Of a stretch of DNA of 64,000 nt, positions 31,776-43,221 are shown piece by piece. The notes below the pieces were generated by a model. The model was not told the origin of the DNA. It saw only the letters and a program-made list of their open reading frames with translations, and did no database searches. Origin of the DNA: Podospora bellae-mahoneyi (Eukaryota; Ascomycota; Sordariomycetes; Sordariales; Podosporaceae). The stretch's first letter is position 1. Each line of letters opens with the position of its first letter. The stretch covers positions 2,976,001 through 3,040,000 of the forward strand of contig NC_085885.1 of NCBI RefSeq assembly GCF_035222275.1, given 5' to 3'. The position numbers and the translations under genes were made by a program.

Positions 31776-33610
31776 TCAATCCTCCTTCAATTTCGGAACT
31801 GGCCACACCCACTTCTCAAAAGCAGCCAAAAATACCGCGCCCACAGCCACAAGAGGAGCAATCTCTCCAAACCCGCGCACAATACCTTTCTCGAATTTCC
31901 CCTCTTCACTTATCCACCCAGAGTTATGCATCCAGTCCTTGATCCCCACAATATACACCATTGTCCACCCCAGCACAGCAGCACCCGCAACCAAAGGTGC
32001 GAACCAGTACATCACCACAAACATCTTCATCCACCACTTCTTGGGTCTACCAGGCCGAACCACATCCACTGTGGTGTCATCCCGTTTGAGGTTGAAATTC
32101 ATCTACGCAATCGAGAAGAAAAAGCAGATAAAGATAAAACCAACAATAGAACCCCAGATCGCCGTCTCAAATCTGTAAGCCCCAGTGCTCACCGCGCCGA
32201 CGGCATCTAGCCTTGCTTGATCGCCCTGGAAGACGGCAAAGGTTTCATTGTGAAGCTGCTTGTCGATGAAGCACGCAGCTGGGAGCATGATCAAGCTCAC
32301 GTTCCGCTCGTTGAGAGGGGGTGGCCGGTACTCTGCAGTGTACTCTGCGTTAGTGAAGACGCCATAGCGGTCGCTCAAGATGAGCCATCCAGCGCCGATG
32401 AGGAGCATGAAGAGGGCTACAACCCTGAAGGAGGCTGTGAGGGGGGTCTTCCAGAAGTTTCGGAGAATGGCGATGGAGACTAGAGAGGTCCAACAGGCTG
32501 TTAGGACAAGGTGAAGGCGGATGTTGAAGTGATATCGGGATACAGTGCATAGGCCAGTGCTGGCGAGGTTGATGAGCTGAGTCGTGCTGAGGAGTAGTTG
32601 AGAGTCGGAGACGGAGAGGAGAGCTGCTTCGGTGATGCCATAAAAAATCTCGTTTTTTTGTCAAGGGCTTTGCCCATGGGGTGGGCCTTTGGGGGCTATC
32701 ATCAGGTTCATCGGATTGCGGATGGATGTAAGAGGAAACATTCTGTTTCTGGGGGCCGGGAGTTGGCGGTGGGGAAGGGCTGGGTGTTCTCGAGGGTTGG
32801 AATGTGTCATTTTCGACATAGTGAGTTGGTGGGGTCGGTTGGATTGGCGCTGGGGTGGGATATCCAGAAGTCTGAAAAGTTGGCACGGGGGTGTAAAGAG
32901 TGAAAAGCGCGGGCTGGTGTAGCAAAGCAGGCTGATGATAAGGTAAGGGTGTCACGACAGAAACAGGACTGATAGCCATGTTGTCATGGATGTGGTTGAT
33001 GTGGCTATTGTGGCCGCGAATATTGGAAGGGTGATCGGGGGTCACTTTGTGATGTGGTCGAGTGTGTCACCATGGACGAGGAGGGGGTTGGCCTGGATTG
33101 GATTCATTGTGGTTGTTGCTACTTGCTGTGATATGCTTCCATGCCTTCTTAACGCGATCTAGTGGAACAGTTTCACTGTTAAAGAGCTACGCGTTAATAA
33201 CATCATTCTCTCGCAAATACCTGAATACCAATGGTGTAAGGAAGAAATGCGGACTTACCGGCGTCGCTCTGTATTTAGTAGAAACTCAATTCGGAATATG
33301 ATGATCAGCAAACAGAAGAGCAACACAACCCCGTTCGGAACCCAATAGGCAACAACACCTTGGAACATCAATATCGTCAGCGATCTTGATCCAAAACCCA
33401 CCAGGTATCAATTTGGAGTTCAGGTAAAGCATATCCACTTACACCCTCCTAAGCAATATCTGAATCAGGTTGAAAAGGCCGAGCCTCACTGACCGGCCCG
33501 ATCTCTGTCACCACCAAGGAGCCCATGGAGTTGTTGATGGTGGTAGAGCAATCAACCTCCAGGGCCATATTGCGGCACGTTGTGTTCAGGTCGCTGAAAA
33601 TGTTGCCCAT
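31776..33610 (-). pseudogene. decayed multipass membrane protein gene
   Basis: Reverse-strand remains of a fungal membrane protein with large Pro-rich loop. First exon (ATG at 33610) reads MGNIFSDLNTTCRNMALEVD; a later exon carries GVVAYWVPNGVVLLFCLLII and RIEFLLNTERR. After an intron comes RVKKAWKHITASSNNHNESN and QPPPRPW, TGA (near 33073), then a Pro-rich loop. A one-base shift at an A-run near 32660 moves to the frame IFYGITEAALLSVSDSQLLL, then SRYHFNIRLHLVLTACW and FRVVALFMLLIGAGWLIL, the characteristic core of this uncharacterised family. The frame is stopped once more by TAG at 32103-32105, immediately before MNFNLKRDDTT and the last two helices ending at 31776. TGA and TAG each look like C to T changes in CGA and CAG. 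Confidence 0.6.
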
Positions 33611-35081
33611 CTTGGTGAGCCTGACGATATAGGATAGGTGCGCTCAGAGTGTTGACAAAAGACAGATATCTGACACGGACTCAGACAGTGGACATCTCCC
33701 AAAACTTATAGACTCAAGGAGCCACACCTACCACAGACAAGTCAGAGCCTTGTTGCTATCCTAGTCCGCCAGCACTCAATGAGACAAACAACACTTGTGC
33801 CAATCGAACATCCCGAAACAGTCATGTTCATATTAGCTGAGATCAGCCACTTTCAAAGCCACCAGCTGCAATGCACCATTTGACACCTATTTCGAACTGC
33901 CATGCCTAAACGCAGACGGTCTGCAGATATCTGCAATTGTTTGGATCTCTGATTTGCTAATACATTTCCACATGAAACATATCATCACTGAACTCGACGC
34001 CCAGCTTAAATGCAGGAGAGCTACCATCTTGGCAACCATCCAATAGGAGCCGGAGCCGTTGGGTATAAAAAGGACGGCTGGGGCTGTGTGCAGCGACGAT
34101 CACAAGGCTCTGGGGATAAACCTGCGACCACTTCTGAAGCCTCACTGTCTAAAGGCGTTTTTGGCTCTGGACGTAGAGGCTTTGGGGTTATCCGGAGAAC
34201 TTGTTCCGGACGTAGCTCTCATAAACAGTTCGGAATCCAGCGCCACATTCAAGGTGCTGTTCTGCGGGGCGTCACCTGCAGGCCTTCAACAGTGGCCGGC
34301 GGATATAGGGCCTATTGTCGTTGTGTAAGAAGCGCCACAAGCATGTCTCTTTAATAGCACCGTGTGCGGAACTGTATGATTCAAGTAAGTGGGACTTTTG
34401 ACATAAACAAAGAGAGAACTTTGCGGAGCTCCCTATTTATATTACTAGCGTCCCGACCCCTACCTGCCTATTTACTACCCTCCCTACAATATAGCAAAAC
34501 GCCTTTAAACTATCTCTTGATGTCTATGAACTATCTTTAAAGGCCTTTGAACTACTTTTTAAAGCATTTTAACTCTCTTTCAACGCCTTTGAACCATCTT
34601 TTAAGGCCATTTAACTATCTTTTAAAGTTTTAAATTATCCTTCAAGGGCTCTTAAATACATTTTAACTTCTTTGAACTATTCATTAAAACATAATAAATA
34701 CCCCTCGACGCTTAAAATTCATGCTTCAAAACATAGTCAAATTCCATTTAAAAAAAAGGGGGGTGGGGTCCGTTGGTTAGGTAAGGTAAACAGGGGGCTG
34801 CGTGCAGGTTCCCTCTAAGCAAGCTAGGTAAAAAGATGTGCTTGGTGACCCAATCCATTCCTTCAATTCAGTCTTTCACAGTCCAACTTCAGCCATTGCA
34901 GTTAACCCGGAAGGTTCCCAAAATCTCGCCTTCAACCCGGCACAAAATTAGGAAGAACTATCGGTGCTGGTATGCCATCGGTCAGTTCATGTTCGGTCCA
35001 TGCTGATATCCCAATGGCACTTCAATCTGGCGAAGGGCACATGAGAGTGCACATAGGGCAGTGGCAAAGGTCAGGGTATGC
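33611..35081. other. AT-rich intergenic region with minisatellite
   Basis: About 1.5 kb without a recognised gene. An 89-codon frame at 34059-34328 is unrecognised. The stretch 34390-34740 is markedly AT-rich and holds the degenerate tandem repeat listed separately; an A8 followed by G-rich sequence lies near 34751. Confidence 0.5.
34500..34700. repeat. degenerate AT-rich minisatellite, unit about 22 nt
   Basis: Variations on the unit ctttgaactatcttttaaag are repeated about nine times with drift in length and sequence. Examples start near 34504, 34527, 34549, 34572 and 34590. Hand-read; the exact unit and number need a tandem-repeat program. Confidence 0.72.
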
Positions 35082-36543
35082 TTACTCGGAGGGCAAATTT
35101 AAATGCGCCATTGCGTCCACGACTAGATCGGTGGGCTCGTCGTGCTCCGTGTCATCATCAGAAAACATCCCATCCGCATATTCCAAATAGTCAAAATGTT
35201 CTTGGATGTCTTGGATGAGAATCCTGAACTGCGTGACTTCCGGGAGCATCAGCTCGGTGGGAATGTTGGTCTCTGCTAGCTGGTAGACATCGATGATATC
35301 AGCTGATGTAGGAAGTGGAAGTTAGTGTCTTTCTAGAGTCATCACAGCCCGCTCCGCAGAGAATATACTCACCGCGACACTTTTCCTTGAAGACGCCAAG
35401 AATGACGGGGTCTTGCCGAATTCTTTGTTTGAGGGCAAGAAACATAGCAGCCGCAGGTACTGTGAGGTCCAAGTGACGTGAGTGAAACAGTTCGCCAAGG
35501 TGGATGGCCTGGAGAACTTCTTCCGTTGAAGCAGGGTTATCCGAGCTGTGAAGCTTGTTGCGAAGTGAAAGGATACCTCCACCTTTGACGACATTTTTTC
35601 CCCATCGCCATTGCTCACCGAGCACTGGGACCAAGCGGAATAGGCCACGGTCTTTAAGTGACTCAAGATCCGTCTGCACGCAGGCACCTGCTATATTCAG
35701 GTCGCCTTGCGAGAGGTACTCCCCAAAATAAAAGCCTTTCGTGTGGCAATCAAGCCGTAGGTTGAGCAGCTCCTTCAAGGTCCGCTGTTCCTCTTCGGGC
35801 TGGCGTTTGTCGGGTCCGTAAGAAGCAAAGAACTTGAGAAGTTCTACTTCGGAAATGAACGTGCGTCGAGGCAACTTGGTGGTGTCGAGCAAGAGAACCT
35901 TTACATCTTTCCAATTGGTCCTAACTCCAGGAGCTACTTTGCCGTTGGAGTCGCGACGATGGTCGAAATATGCGCTTCTGCAAAGCGCATAATGCAGGAC
36001 AAAAAGCAGCGAGCTGCTCCAACTGACGAACGGGCAATCTGAGCTAGCGTTTGGCCAACAGTCGAAGTTGAAATGTCTTCTCAGAAGCTTAGCAGCAACT
36101 GACGGATGGGTAATCCGGTCGGGATAGCGATGTGCAATGTCAGGATGGAATGAAGCGAAGATATCTAGACACTGGGGTTCCGGGTGCCCTGGGGCCGTTG
36201 TAGACAGTGGGCGAACGTGCGAGGTAGTGGTTTCACCGCATGACTTTGGTGTGTATACACGGAAGAGATATCGGGGAATGTCGTTGCTCCGGGAGTATTG
36301 CAGAGAGTCGTTTGGGATTGGAGCGCGTGGTGGATAAAATGGAAGACGCTTCTGAAGTGAGGGGATTGATTGGGTTTCCGATATGGGTTCAGAGTCCGAT
36401 TGTAGCACGGAGGCTTGCACTCTGTCTGAAGTGTTGGTCGTTGAATGTAATGGCAAAGACTCTTCGACTGAGGGGCCGGATCCAGATTCGGAGTCCGAGT
36501 CCGAGTCGGACATCAATGTCACTATTCTTCCAATGCTCCTCAT
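35082..36543 (-). CDS. DUF7587-like domain protein
   Basis: Predicted 463-residue soluble protein. Exon 1 is 36543-35373 and exon 2 is 35302-35082, joined through GTGAGT...CATCAG in phase 1. The N-terminus is acidic and Ser-rich (SDSDSDSESGSG), probably unstructured. From about residue 95, DIPRYLFRVYTPKSCGETT and later CPFVSWSSSLLFVLHYAL, then VKVLLLDTTKLP form the pattern seen in fungal proteins with the uncharacterised DUF7587 domain (R at the first strand, S-W-S/T-SS at the second). The C-terminal exon is Asp/Glu-rich. Frames upstream of 36543 start with TTG, so the first ATG was used; MSDSDSDSE at 36507 is an alternative. Function unknown. Confidence 0.68.
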
Positions 36544-36618
36544 TGTCGCGAATTTGGGTGAACCGAAGGATGAAGGTCGGCAAAAGTCAAAGGGTGAGTT
36601 AGATTCTCTTATACACAA

Positions 36619-37077
36619 AACGAGAGGGCAAGCCTGGAACGCGGCAGCAATTTCTCCAGTGCAGGCTCATGCATTAGTACCCGACGATGAGGCTGTAGTT
36701 GACACTCTCCCAGATACTCGAGCCAATTACGATCGAAGCCTCTATGTTGTGCGAGGTGGCACATGTAAGACAGCATCCTTACCTATCCAGAGAGCAAGAG
36801 TTATCCATGTATTTGACTTCAGTCTAGCTAGAACTGCAAGACTTATGGTGTCGGAGTGAGCCCAATATGATGCTGGACTGTCCCTTCCCGTTATTATCTG
36901 GAATGTACACGATTTGGGTTGTTCCGCCTGCTCGAAAGCCTGACCGGCAACTGCCTATCAGCGGTGTCAAGCACCGCCACAATCTTTTGCTCCCCATGGG
37001 AATGGTAGTCCCAGACCGCGATTATCATTGCGGCCTATCGCATATAACCCCGCACATAGTTTCTGCGTGGGACGTCC
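36619..37077. other. intergenic region between divergent genes
   Basis: About 460 bases shared by the DUF7587-like gene and the first membrane-protein copy, transcribed apart. Nothing recognised. Confidence 0.4.
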
Positions 37078-38214
37078 ATGGCCTCAACCTCCTCATTCGA
37101 TAGACAGACCCATCCCAACTTGACCGCCACCATGTCGCCACCCGATGATACAAACGACACGCTATCCTTAGTGTCATCATTCTACGGCCCTGGAAACATC
37201 GGCTGCTGGCTACTCACCATCGCTGCCGTGCTCGTGACATGGACGCTCAACCCGAGATCCCGCCAACAGGACACTATCACCCTGGACTTCATGGCCGCCC
37301 TCGCGATTCCATCAATCGCAGCCGGGCATTTGTTCTACCTTGTTTTCTCCCGTCAAGGCCAGGATGAGCTAGGCGAGGAAGCACCATCTATCGACGGGGC
37401 CAATTTATTTACAAGCTCGTCACAAACAGCCATCCGGTATGCTGCCGCAGTAGAAGCGCCGCTCAATGTGTGTGAAACCTTCTCCAGTGTGGCTCTTAGG
37501 ATGTTTGTAATAGCGGCATGGAACGGGGGACCTCGCAGAGCTTTCGCTGTGGTGGTTGCCGGCCTATTGGCATTTTCGACCGAGATCAGTCTCTTCATTC
37601 AGACTGCTGGCATCGAAGCAGCCACGTCGAATCTTGGCCGCCCATTCTTTTTCAACTCTCTCGTGACAATGGTCGTAATCCTTGTCATGTTGACCTTCTT
37701 CCTCGTGGTGCTGCTGATAATCGGAATCATGGCTGTCGACTTTAGACTCCGGAGACTTGTTGCTATTAGCGACGCAACCCGTACAGAAATGGAACAGACA
37801 TTGAGCCTGAAGATAGCAAACGCACAACGAGTAGAGAGGCTTACGATGTGGCTTACGATTATTCCTTCAGCAGTGGTGGCGCCGAGTGGCTTATTGGTCG
37901 CAATATTATCAGCCACCGGATGGCTTGAGGAGACAACATACATCGCTGATGGGCATGGAAAAACGGGGTTGTTATTCTTCATACCAAGAAGCATGGCCAC
38001 TATTACCGAGTTGGACCAGGCGGTTTCCTTGGCTATAGGTATCTTGACGCTTTGCTTCAGCCTTTGGGATGCACTGAGGGTGAAATGGCAAGCTGACATA
38101 GAGAAACGGGGGTTAATCGATGAGGATCTAGCGAGTGGTCAAGGACTGACTGTCAGGAGCATACTCATGAGTAGCACGTCAGGAAGACAGCTTTTAGAAA
38201 GAAACATGATATAA
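37078..38214 (+). CDS. multipass membrane protein, first of a tandem pair
   Basis: Intact open frame of 378 residues; an internal ATG at 37132 (MSPPDDTNDTLS) in better context may be the true start. The N-terminus has SLVSSFYGPGNIGCWLLTI, the signature of an uncharacterised fungal membrane-protein family, followed by LVTWTLNPRSRQQDTITLDF, where a cytoplasmic loop begins. About eight hydrophobic segments follow, including AFAVVVAGLLAFSTEISLFI, LVTMVVILVMLTFFLVVLLI and a late pair near WLTIIPSAVVAPSGLLVAIL; TITELDQAVSLAIGILTLCF is the last. The hydrophilic segment between helices is basic (RLRRLVAISDATR). No function known. A second copy follows 250 bases downstream. Confidence 0.8.
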   Translation: MASTSSFDRQTHPNLTATMSPPDDTNDTLSLVSSFYGPGNIGCWLLTIAAVLVTWTLNPRSRQQDTITLDFMAALAIPSIAAGHLFYLVFSRQGQDELGEEAPSIDGANLFTSSSQTAIRYAAAVEAPLNVCETFSSVALRMFVIAAWNGGPRRAFAVVVAGLLAFSTEISLFIQTAGIEAATSNLGRPFFFNSLVTMVVILVMLTFFLVVLLIIGIMAVDFRLRRLVAISDATRTEMEQTLSLKIANAQRVERLTMWLTIIPSAVVAPSGLLVAILSATGWLEETTYIADGHGKTGLLFFIPRSMATITELDQAVSLAIGILTLCFSLWDALRVKWQADIEKRGLIDEDLASGQGLTVRSILMSSTSGRQLLERNMI

Positions 38215-38462
38215 AAATGAGACATCTCGCCCGCCCCAATATGCCCAACATAGGTGCCTTCTGCCTCCTGGAAAGCCTGAACAGTGGTAGTCCTATCACA
38301 AAGTGCGATGACGGCCGCCGCATGGTTCTCACCCACACAAAACCAAACCCACGCCATAAAGTTATCGTTAAGACACCAAGCCCAAGCTGACATAAACCCC
38401 ACCATCACCTGCTTTTGCCCATCTTGTCACCGTACCCTTTCTAAGTCTAAACTCACCATACG

Positions 38463-39509
38463 ATGTCTTCCCTGCCAAACACTGACGAGTTCTCCGACAT
38501 CTCATCCCTCTACGGCCCAGGCAACATCGGATCCTGGTACTGCCTCCTAGGCTCCGTTACCATCACCTGGCTCTACAACCACAACCAACACGGCAAAGAC
38601 ACCTTAACCAACGATCTAATCGCAGCCCTTGCCTTCCCAGCCGTGGCATCAGGCCACGCGTTGCACCTCATCCTCTCCACACCGCGCTACCGATGGGAAC
38701 AATACGGCTGCTCTGACGAGTCACATCAAATTCGCATCTGGCTCGCGTGTCCCCACGACTTTGACACCGCGAGCATCAACCGGTACTACCGGGCGGTAGA
38801 AGCACCCCTGGCTGTGTGTAACCAGTTTGTTCAGCTGGGAATCATTCTCTTGTTCGCAGCTGCTGGGACACGTCGGCCTTGGAGCGCTTCTTGGATCTTT
38901 TGCGTATGGTTGCTGACCATGTGGACGAAGTCGGTCATGTTACTGAAGGGGGGTGTTCAGCTATTTTTCTACTACGTTCTGATGTCAACAGCGTTTGCAT
39001 GCTCGTCACATTGGCTGCATTTCGTCGGCAAGTTTGCGTGGCGAATGAGGAGGGATGGTTCGTCAAGTCGCATCATCCCAGCGCATCGACTGGATATGTC
39101 TCGACTTTTAGACGCTGGCAAGATTGGCGGTTTCCTGATTTACCTTTCAGTAAATTCTTGATTCGGGTCAAGGATGTTGTCCTGTCGGTGTGGAGTTTCG
39201 TGATGTCAAAGGCGATCAAAACATTCTCCAAGAGTTTCAAGAACTGTGGTGTTCAGGCTGGCTTCGTGGCCCTATCCTTCTTCCGTTGTATGTGGCGAGC
39301 TTCATTGTGCCAGGATTATACGCACAAAGGGCTCCGTTTCTGGCCAAGGGAGCGTCGTTCTACGGCCCAGAAGTCCAGCGGCGATCACCGACCATGATCA
39401 AGCAGTTTCTCTTTCCATAGGAGTTGTGACCTTGGGTTTTAGTATGTGGAGTGCTGTCCAGTCGAAATATAGACAGACTTCTGAAGAGGGCACGGGTCCG
39501 GCGGTCTAG
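38463..39509 (+). pseudogene. multipass membrane protein, second tandem copy, frame broken
   Basis: Related to the upstream gene throughout: it begins MSSLPNTDEFSDISSLYGPG then NIGSWYCLLGSVTITW and AALAFPAVASGHALHLIL, the same helices and spacing. The first frame stops at 39159-39161 after GGFLIYLSVNS. Sequence matching the rest of copy one continues in a second frame (LPLYVASFIVPGLYA, about 39280-39330) and then in the first frame again (AAITDHDQAVSLSIGVVTLG, matching TITELDQAVSLAIG of copy one, to the stop at 39507). An intron with a GTAAAT donor near 39150 could explain the first break but not the second easily. I call it a probable pseudogene. Confidence 0.6.
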
Positions 39510-40907
39510 AGCCATCGATTTACATGAATGCTAGCAGATGGCCTATCGAAAACGAGGAGTGTTGAGCTTGAAACTGGAATCAAAGCATTGGCGAAAGTAT
39601 ACCTTAATCACCGGGAAACGTCAATGCAAACAGCCTTTTGGGACGGCTTATGTGCAAAAGGGCAAGACAGACCGCATTGAGGTGATAACATCACATGCAG
39701 CATTACCTTGTCCATCCTCGCTGCACGTCAAGACGTCTGTAGGCACCCCCAAGAAAGGAGTGCCGTGAGACCCCTTCCCAAACGGCTCCCCAATGCAACT
39801 CAGGCACCCGCCAAGCTCACCCGCTGAGCTCACCCCCCAACTCAGCCTCCCGCACGCGGATTCCTCGCATATTGAGCCCCACCCGGAAGATCGAAAAAAA
39901 GACACAAGGTGCTGACAAGATCAGCTCTCACACACCCTCCTCCTATGGAACAAGCACCCTTGATTGGCCGCCTTACTTCCCGGACCCAGAAAACACCGCT
40001 GCTGAATCATCTTCTGATGGAGGGGAAAAATCTGACTTCATGTGATGGGAGCGGGGAAGCTGAGCATCTCCAAACCCGTGCCTGAGCATTGACCAGTCCA
40101 AAATAGAGATGGGGACTTTCATGAGCTCTTCTCAGAATGGCGAAACCCATCAGTATGGTGGCGGCAAGGGCATGCGGGTTCCTACATGGCAGCGCTGTAG
40201 AACCATTGTCCCAAAGAGAAGAATACGCAGGGACAGATATTTAGTTGTAAAGCACGACCGGTTAGGTCTGATCGAGGTGATCATGCCGCGTAGAGAAGCT
40301 CCTCGACATGGCCGCGATGCTGGTGTATCACAGTATCAGATGATCTGTTGGTGATTCCTGTTGTATGGTATGCTTCGCCGGTCCGATGATTGTGCGTTGA
40401 CTGCGCAGGCGTTTTTGGGCCCTTTCATCCGGCCGTGGGGTCGAGTGCGTAAGGGGTTTGAGATTTGGGACGGAAAGATGAGGGCTGTTTTTGGCATGGT
40501 TGGTGGTTGTGACACACTGTGCCGCAACTGCTTCCTCTCTCCGGCTCAGCAACCCACCAACATCCCTGGGGCGAGGTGCTCGGTAGAGGTCGAGCTGGCG
40601 ATTTGATTGAACCGCGGAAACCAGTGCCTCTCGCTAGATCTGCCTTGTTCCAAGAACCCGGGGTCGCGCTTGAAGCGAGACAGCTTTATTCGTCGTGAAA
40701 GGATGGCTTGGGCGGTTGCAAAATAAATGAAGGATACGCAGCATCGGGGCCGGCAGAGCCTCTGGCGAGATCTTAAGCAGATCGTGAGCCACGTCCCCCA
40801 CGACTGTGGCTCCCGCTCTGGAGATCATCTATCCGTAAATCTTCCGCATCTCATCTCCGTTCGGGTCCCGCTGGCTACAGGGCTTCGCAATCGCCACGCT
40901 GGCCGGG
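39510..40907. other. intergenic region
   Basis: About 1.4 kb. Short open frames on both strands, none recognised. Nothing else seen. The 5' exon of the receptor-like gene could lie here if its signal peptide is encoded upstream. Confidence 0.45.
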
Positions 40908-42500
40908 ATGTCAGCTCCCAGTGCAGCCCATGGTGGCACGGCACCATTGGCTTCATTAACTTCCATATTTACGCCCCCGTGCTCCACCACCTGGCTCCTG
41001 ACGACCACCAGGCTGCTTTCACAGTATCCGCCCTTCCCAACGGCCGGCCCAGCATCCTGTGACCCGCCCTCCTGGCAGTCCAACATCGCCGGCGGAGGTT
41101 TTCACTATTACTCTCCCGCTGTCTGCCCCGAAGGGTTCCATGTTGGTCCCAGTTGCGGTTTAACCAGGACAAGAACAGCCGAGGGTTTTCCTGCAGTCGA
41201 AAAGGGAGAGACTGTTGCATACTGCGTACCAAAGGGCCTTACTTGCACCACAGATATCACCGACTACCGCGGCGGCGTATGGGGCTATACTCGTGATGGA
41301 ACAGCCTGGGGTGCTAGAGTAACAGTTGGGCCAGCAATCCAGATCCGCTGGGTAGAAGCCGACTTAACCTTGTTCGAGACACATCCCCTCACGCCGGGCT
41401 TGACACTCGCCAAAAGCGAAATGGGTGTTGCCACAGCTGTTGCCCGGTCTTTCACCACCGTCATATCGATTGACGATGCCGACTCGACGAGCCTCATTAT
41501 CGACACCACACCAAACCACGATGGGGGTCGAGGGCCTAGTATCGAAACCGGGGGGGCAGCGCCAGACACCAGGGAACCAGACACCGCGGCATCAAACGGG
41601 GGTAATACAAGCGGCTTTGTGATTGGAAACTTGAACCAGGGATCAAGCATCGTGGTGATGGTGGTGGTCTCACTCATCGGAGCACTCATCCTCTCGACAA
41701 TAGCTTGGTGCTTGATCAGACGATATAAGCGGAAAAAGGGACTGGAGAAGGAGATGCAGCATTCCAACAACGCCACGCATCAGGAAGTTGGACGGCAACA
41801 TCACCGGGCATATGCTCCGGGATCGTCGAGAAGAAGCGGACCGAGACTAGACCCTCGTGAGAGAATGCAGATGGATGCCCAAAAAGTACTGCCATCTGAC
41901 CCTCCAATTGCCATGAAGAAACACTTGCCCCAACCAGCCCTGAGGATTGACCCACAACAAAGGCCAAAACCGACTCCACGACGCGGATACTCCGAGCTCG
42001 ATACCAGCTCACCAGCTCTTGGGAGCGCACCAAACCCCGCTGAGCTCGAGGGAGACACCATAGAAACACCAGCAAAACCATGGGTTGTCCACCAAAGATC
42101 ATGGCTAAGAAGCCCCTCTGTCTATCACCCACTCCAATCTCCACGGTCTTTCCGTTCTTCGAGGTCGGCGCGGCGGACGGTGAGAGAATCGTTCGGCGAA
42201 AAGGTCAACGACCCGGCAACAGCACTGGGACGGCTGAGAATACCATCAGCTGCAAGGTCGACAATGTCCAGGTCGTCGCCCACATCAGCCAGTCCTCGAT
42301 CAGGGAGCTTCTGGCGGATACCGCGGAGTCCAAGGAGCCCCAGGACTCCAACAAGTACCAGATTGAGCCAGCAAATACCCCGACCACCGCCAATCAAGTC
42401 TGGTCTCAGCAATGAAACGTCACTGTCGAATACGCCGCCAGACATTCTTGAACGGCGCGACGGGGAGGGCCTCGGGAGTGGGCATCATGATTCGAGGTGA
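40908..42500 (+). CDS. single-pass membrane protein with Cys-containing ectodomain
   Basis: Open frame of 530 residues. The outer part (about 20-230) has SIFTPPCSTTWLLTTTR, FHYYSPAVCPEGFHVGPSCG and GETVAYCVPKGLTC, a Cys/Pro-rich pattern (FTPP-C ... YSPAVCPxGF ... YCVPxGFTC) common in uncharacterised fungal cell-surface proteins. It is followed by a Ser/Thr/Gly-rich stalk, a transmembrane helix at about residues 247-270 (SIVVMVVVSLIGALILSTIAW) and a basic stop-transfer RRYKRKKG. The cytosolic tail of about 260 residues is Ser/Pro/Arg-rich with repeated SPRSPR strings. No signal peptide is visible at the ATG used; translation may begin in an upstream exon. Possible sensor-like protein; function unknown. 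Confidence 0.72.
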   Translation: MSAPSAAHGGTAPLASLTSIFTPPCSTTWLLTTTRLLSQYPPFPTAGPASCDPPSWQSNIAGGGFHYYSPAVCPEGFHVGPSCGLTRTRTAEGFPAVEKGETVAYCVPKGLTCTTDITDYRGGVWGYTRDGTAWGARVTVGPAIQIRWVEADLTLFETHPLTPGLTLAKSEMGVATAVARSFTTVISIDDADSTSLIIDTTPNHDGGRGPSIETGGAAPDTREPDTAASNGGNTSGFVIGNLNQGSSIVVMVVVSLIGALILSTIAWCLIRRYKRKKGLEKEMQHSNNATHQEVGRQHHRAYAPGSSRRSGPRLDPRERMQMDAQKVLPSDPPIAMKKHLPQPALRIDPQQRPKPTPRRGYSELDTSSPALGSAPNPAELEGDTIETPAKPWVVHQRSWLRSPSVYHPLQSPRSFRSSRSARRTVRESFGEKVNDPATALGRLRIPSAARSTMSRSSPTSASPRSGSFWRIPRSPRSPRTPTSTRLSQQIPRPPPIKSGLSNETSLSNTPPDILERRDGEGLGSGHHDSR

Positions 42501-43221
42501 TAAGTCGAGGTTTCGAGCTAAAACGCGCCGGGAAATTCGAAAGGCACAGATATGATGCTCCAAAAAGCCGATCACTCGAGTGATGTGCCCTATTTCAGCC
42601 TGACCAGGCCCATATTCGAAGGATCGAGATCGAGATGCCGAGAGAGAGGCGCGCATTGATTCGACAGACAAACACGCCCGCCCATCCGCGCCGTCGTCGA
42701 CGAAGCAAACAAGCAAAAAGTTAAAGCTCTTTGCTTGGCACACCTCAGCTCGGATGCAGCACTGACATCTCCCGATAATCACCCAAAAGACAACGCGATA
42801 AGCCGATAAAAGCACCCAACTACCACCCATGCACCCCTCCACAACCGGTCAAGTGCCCCGCAATTCTAGGCCCTTGCGCACCTCTCAGGACAGCTCCAGT
42901 GGCAACACAAGCTGCACGATGAGGAAGGATCACCCGCCAAAGGAACGCCTGATGAACGAGACGGATGGTGGACGGCGAGCAGGCTCGATGGAGATGGTCT
43001 GACGTCTGGTATTATATCCTGGGACGATAAATCCTTCCATCTCTCTCGCCTCATCAACCTACTTTCGATCATCTCTTCAACCTTTAAACAAACAACTCCA
43101 TCAACTTCAATACCTCTGCCATCTCAGTGCACCGAACCGCCAACAACGACAACCCCACCAACCACTTACACTAAAAATAACCACCACCACCACCACCACA
43201 ACCACTTACACCACCACCACC
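42501..43221. other. intergenic region with CAC-rich leader
   Basis: About 720 bases. The last 100 bases before 43222 are rich in A and C and hold short CAC/ACC microsatellite runs (43178-43221), probably the 5' untranslated leader. Nothing else recognised. Confidence 0.45.

Noticed and set aside
34059-34328. 89-codon frame (ends IGPIVVV)
   Set aside because: Looks mildly protein-like but has no recognisable family or splice partners; I leave it as unrecognised.
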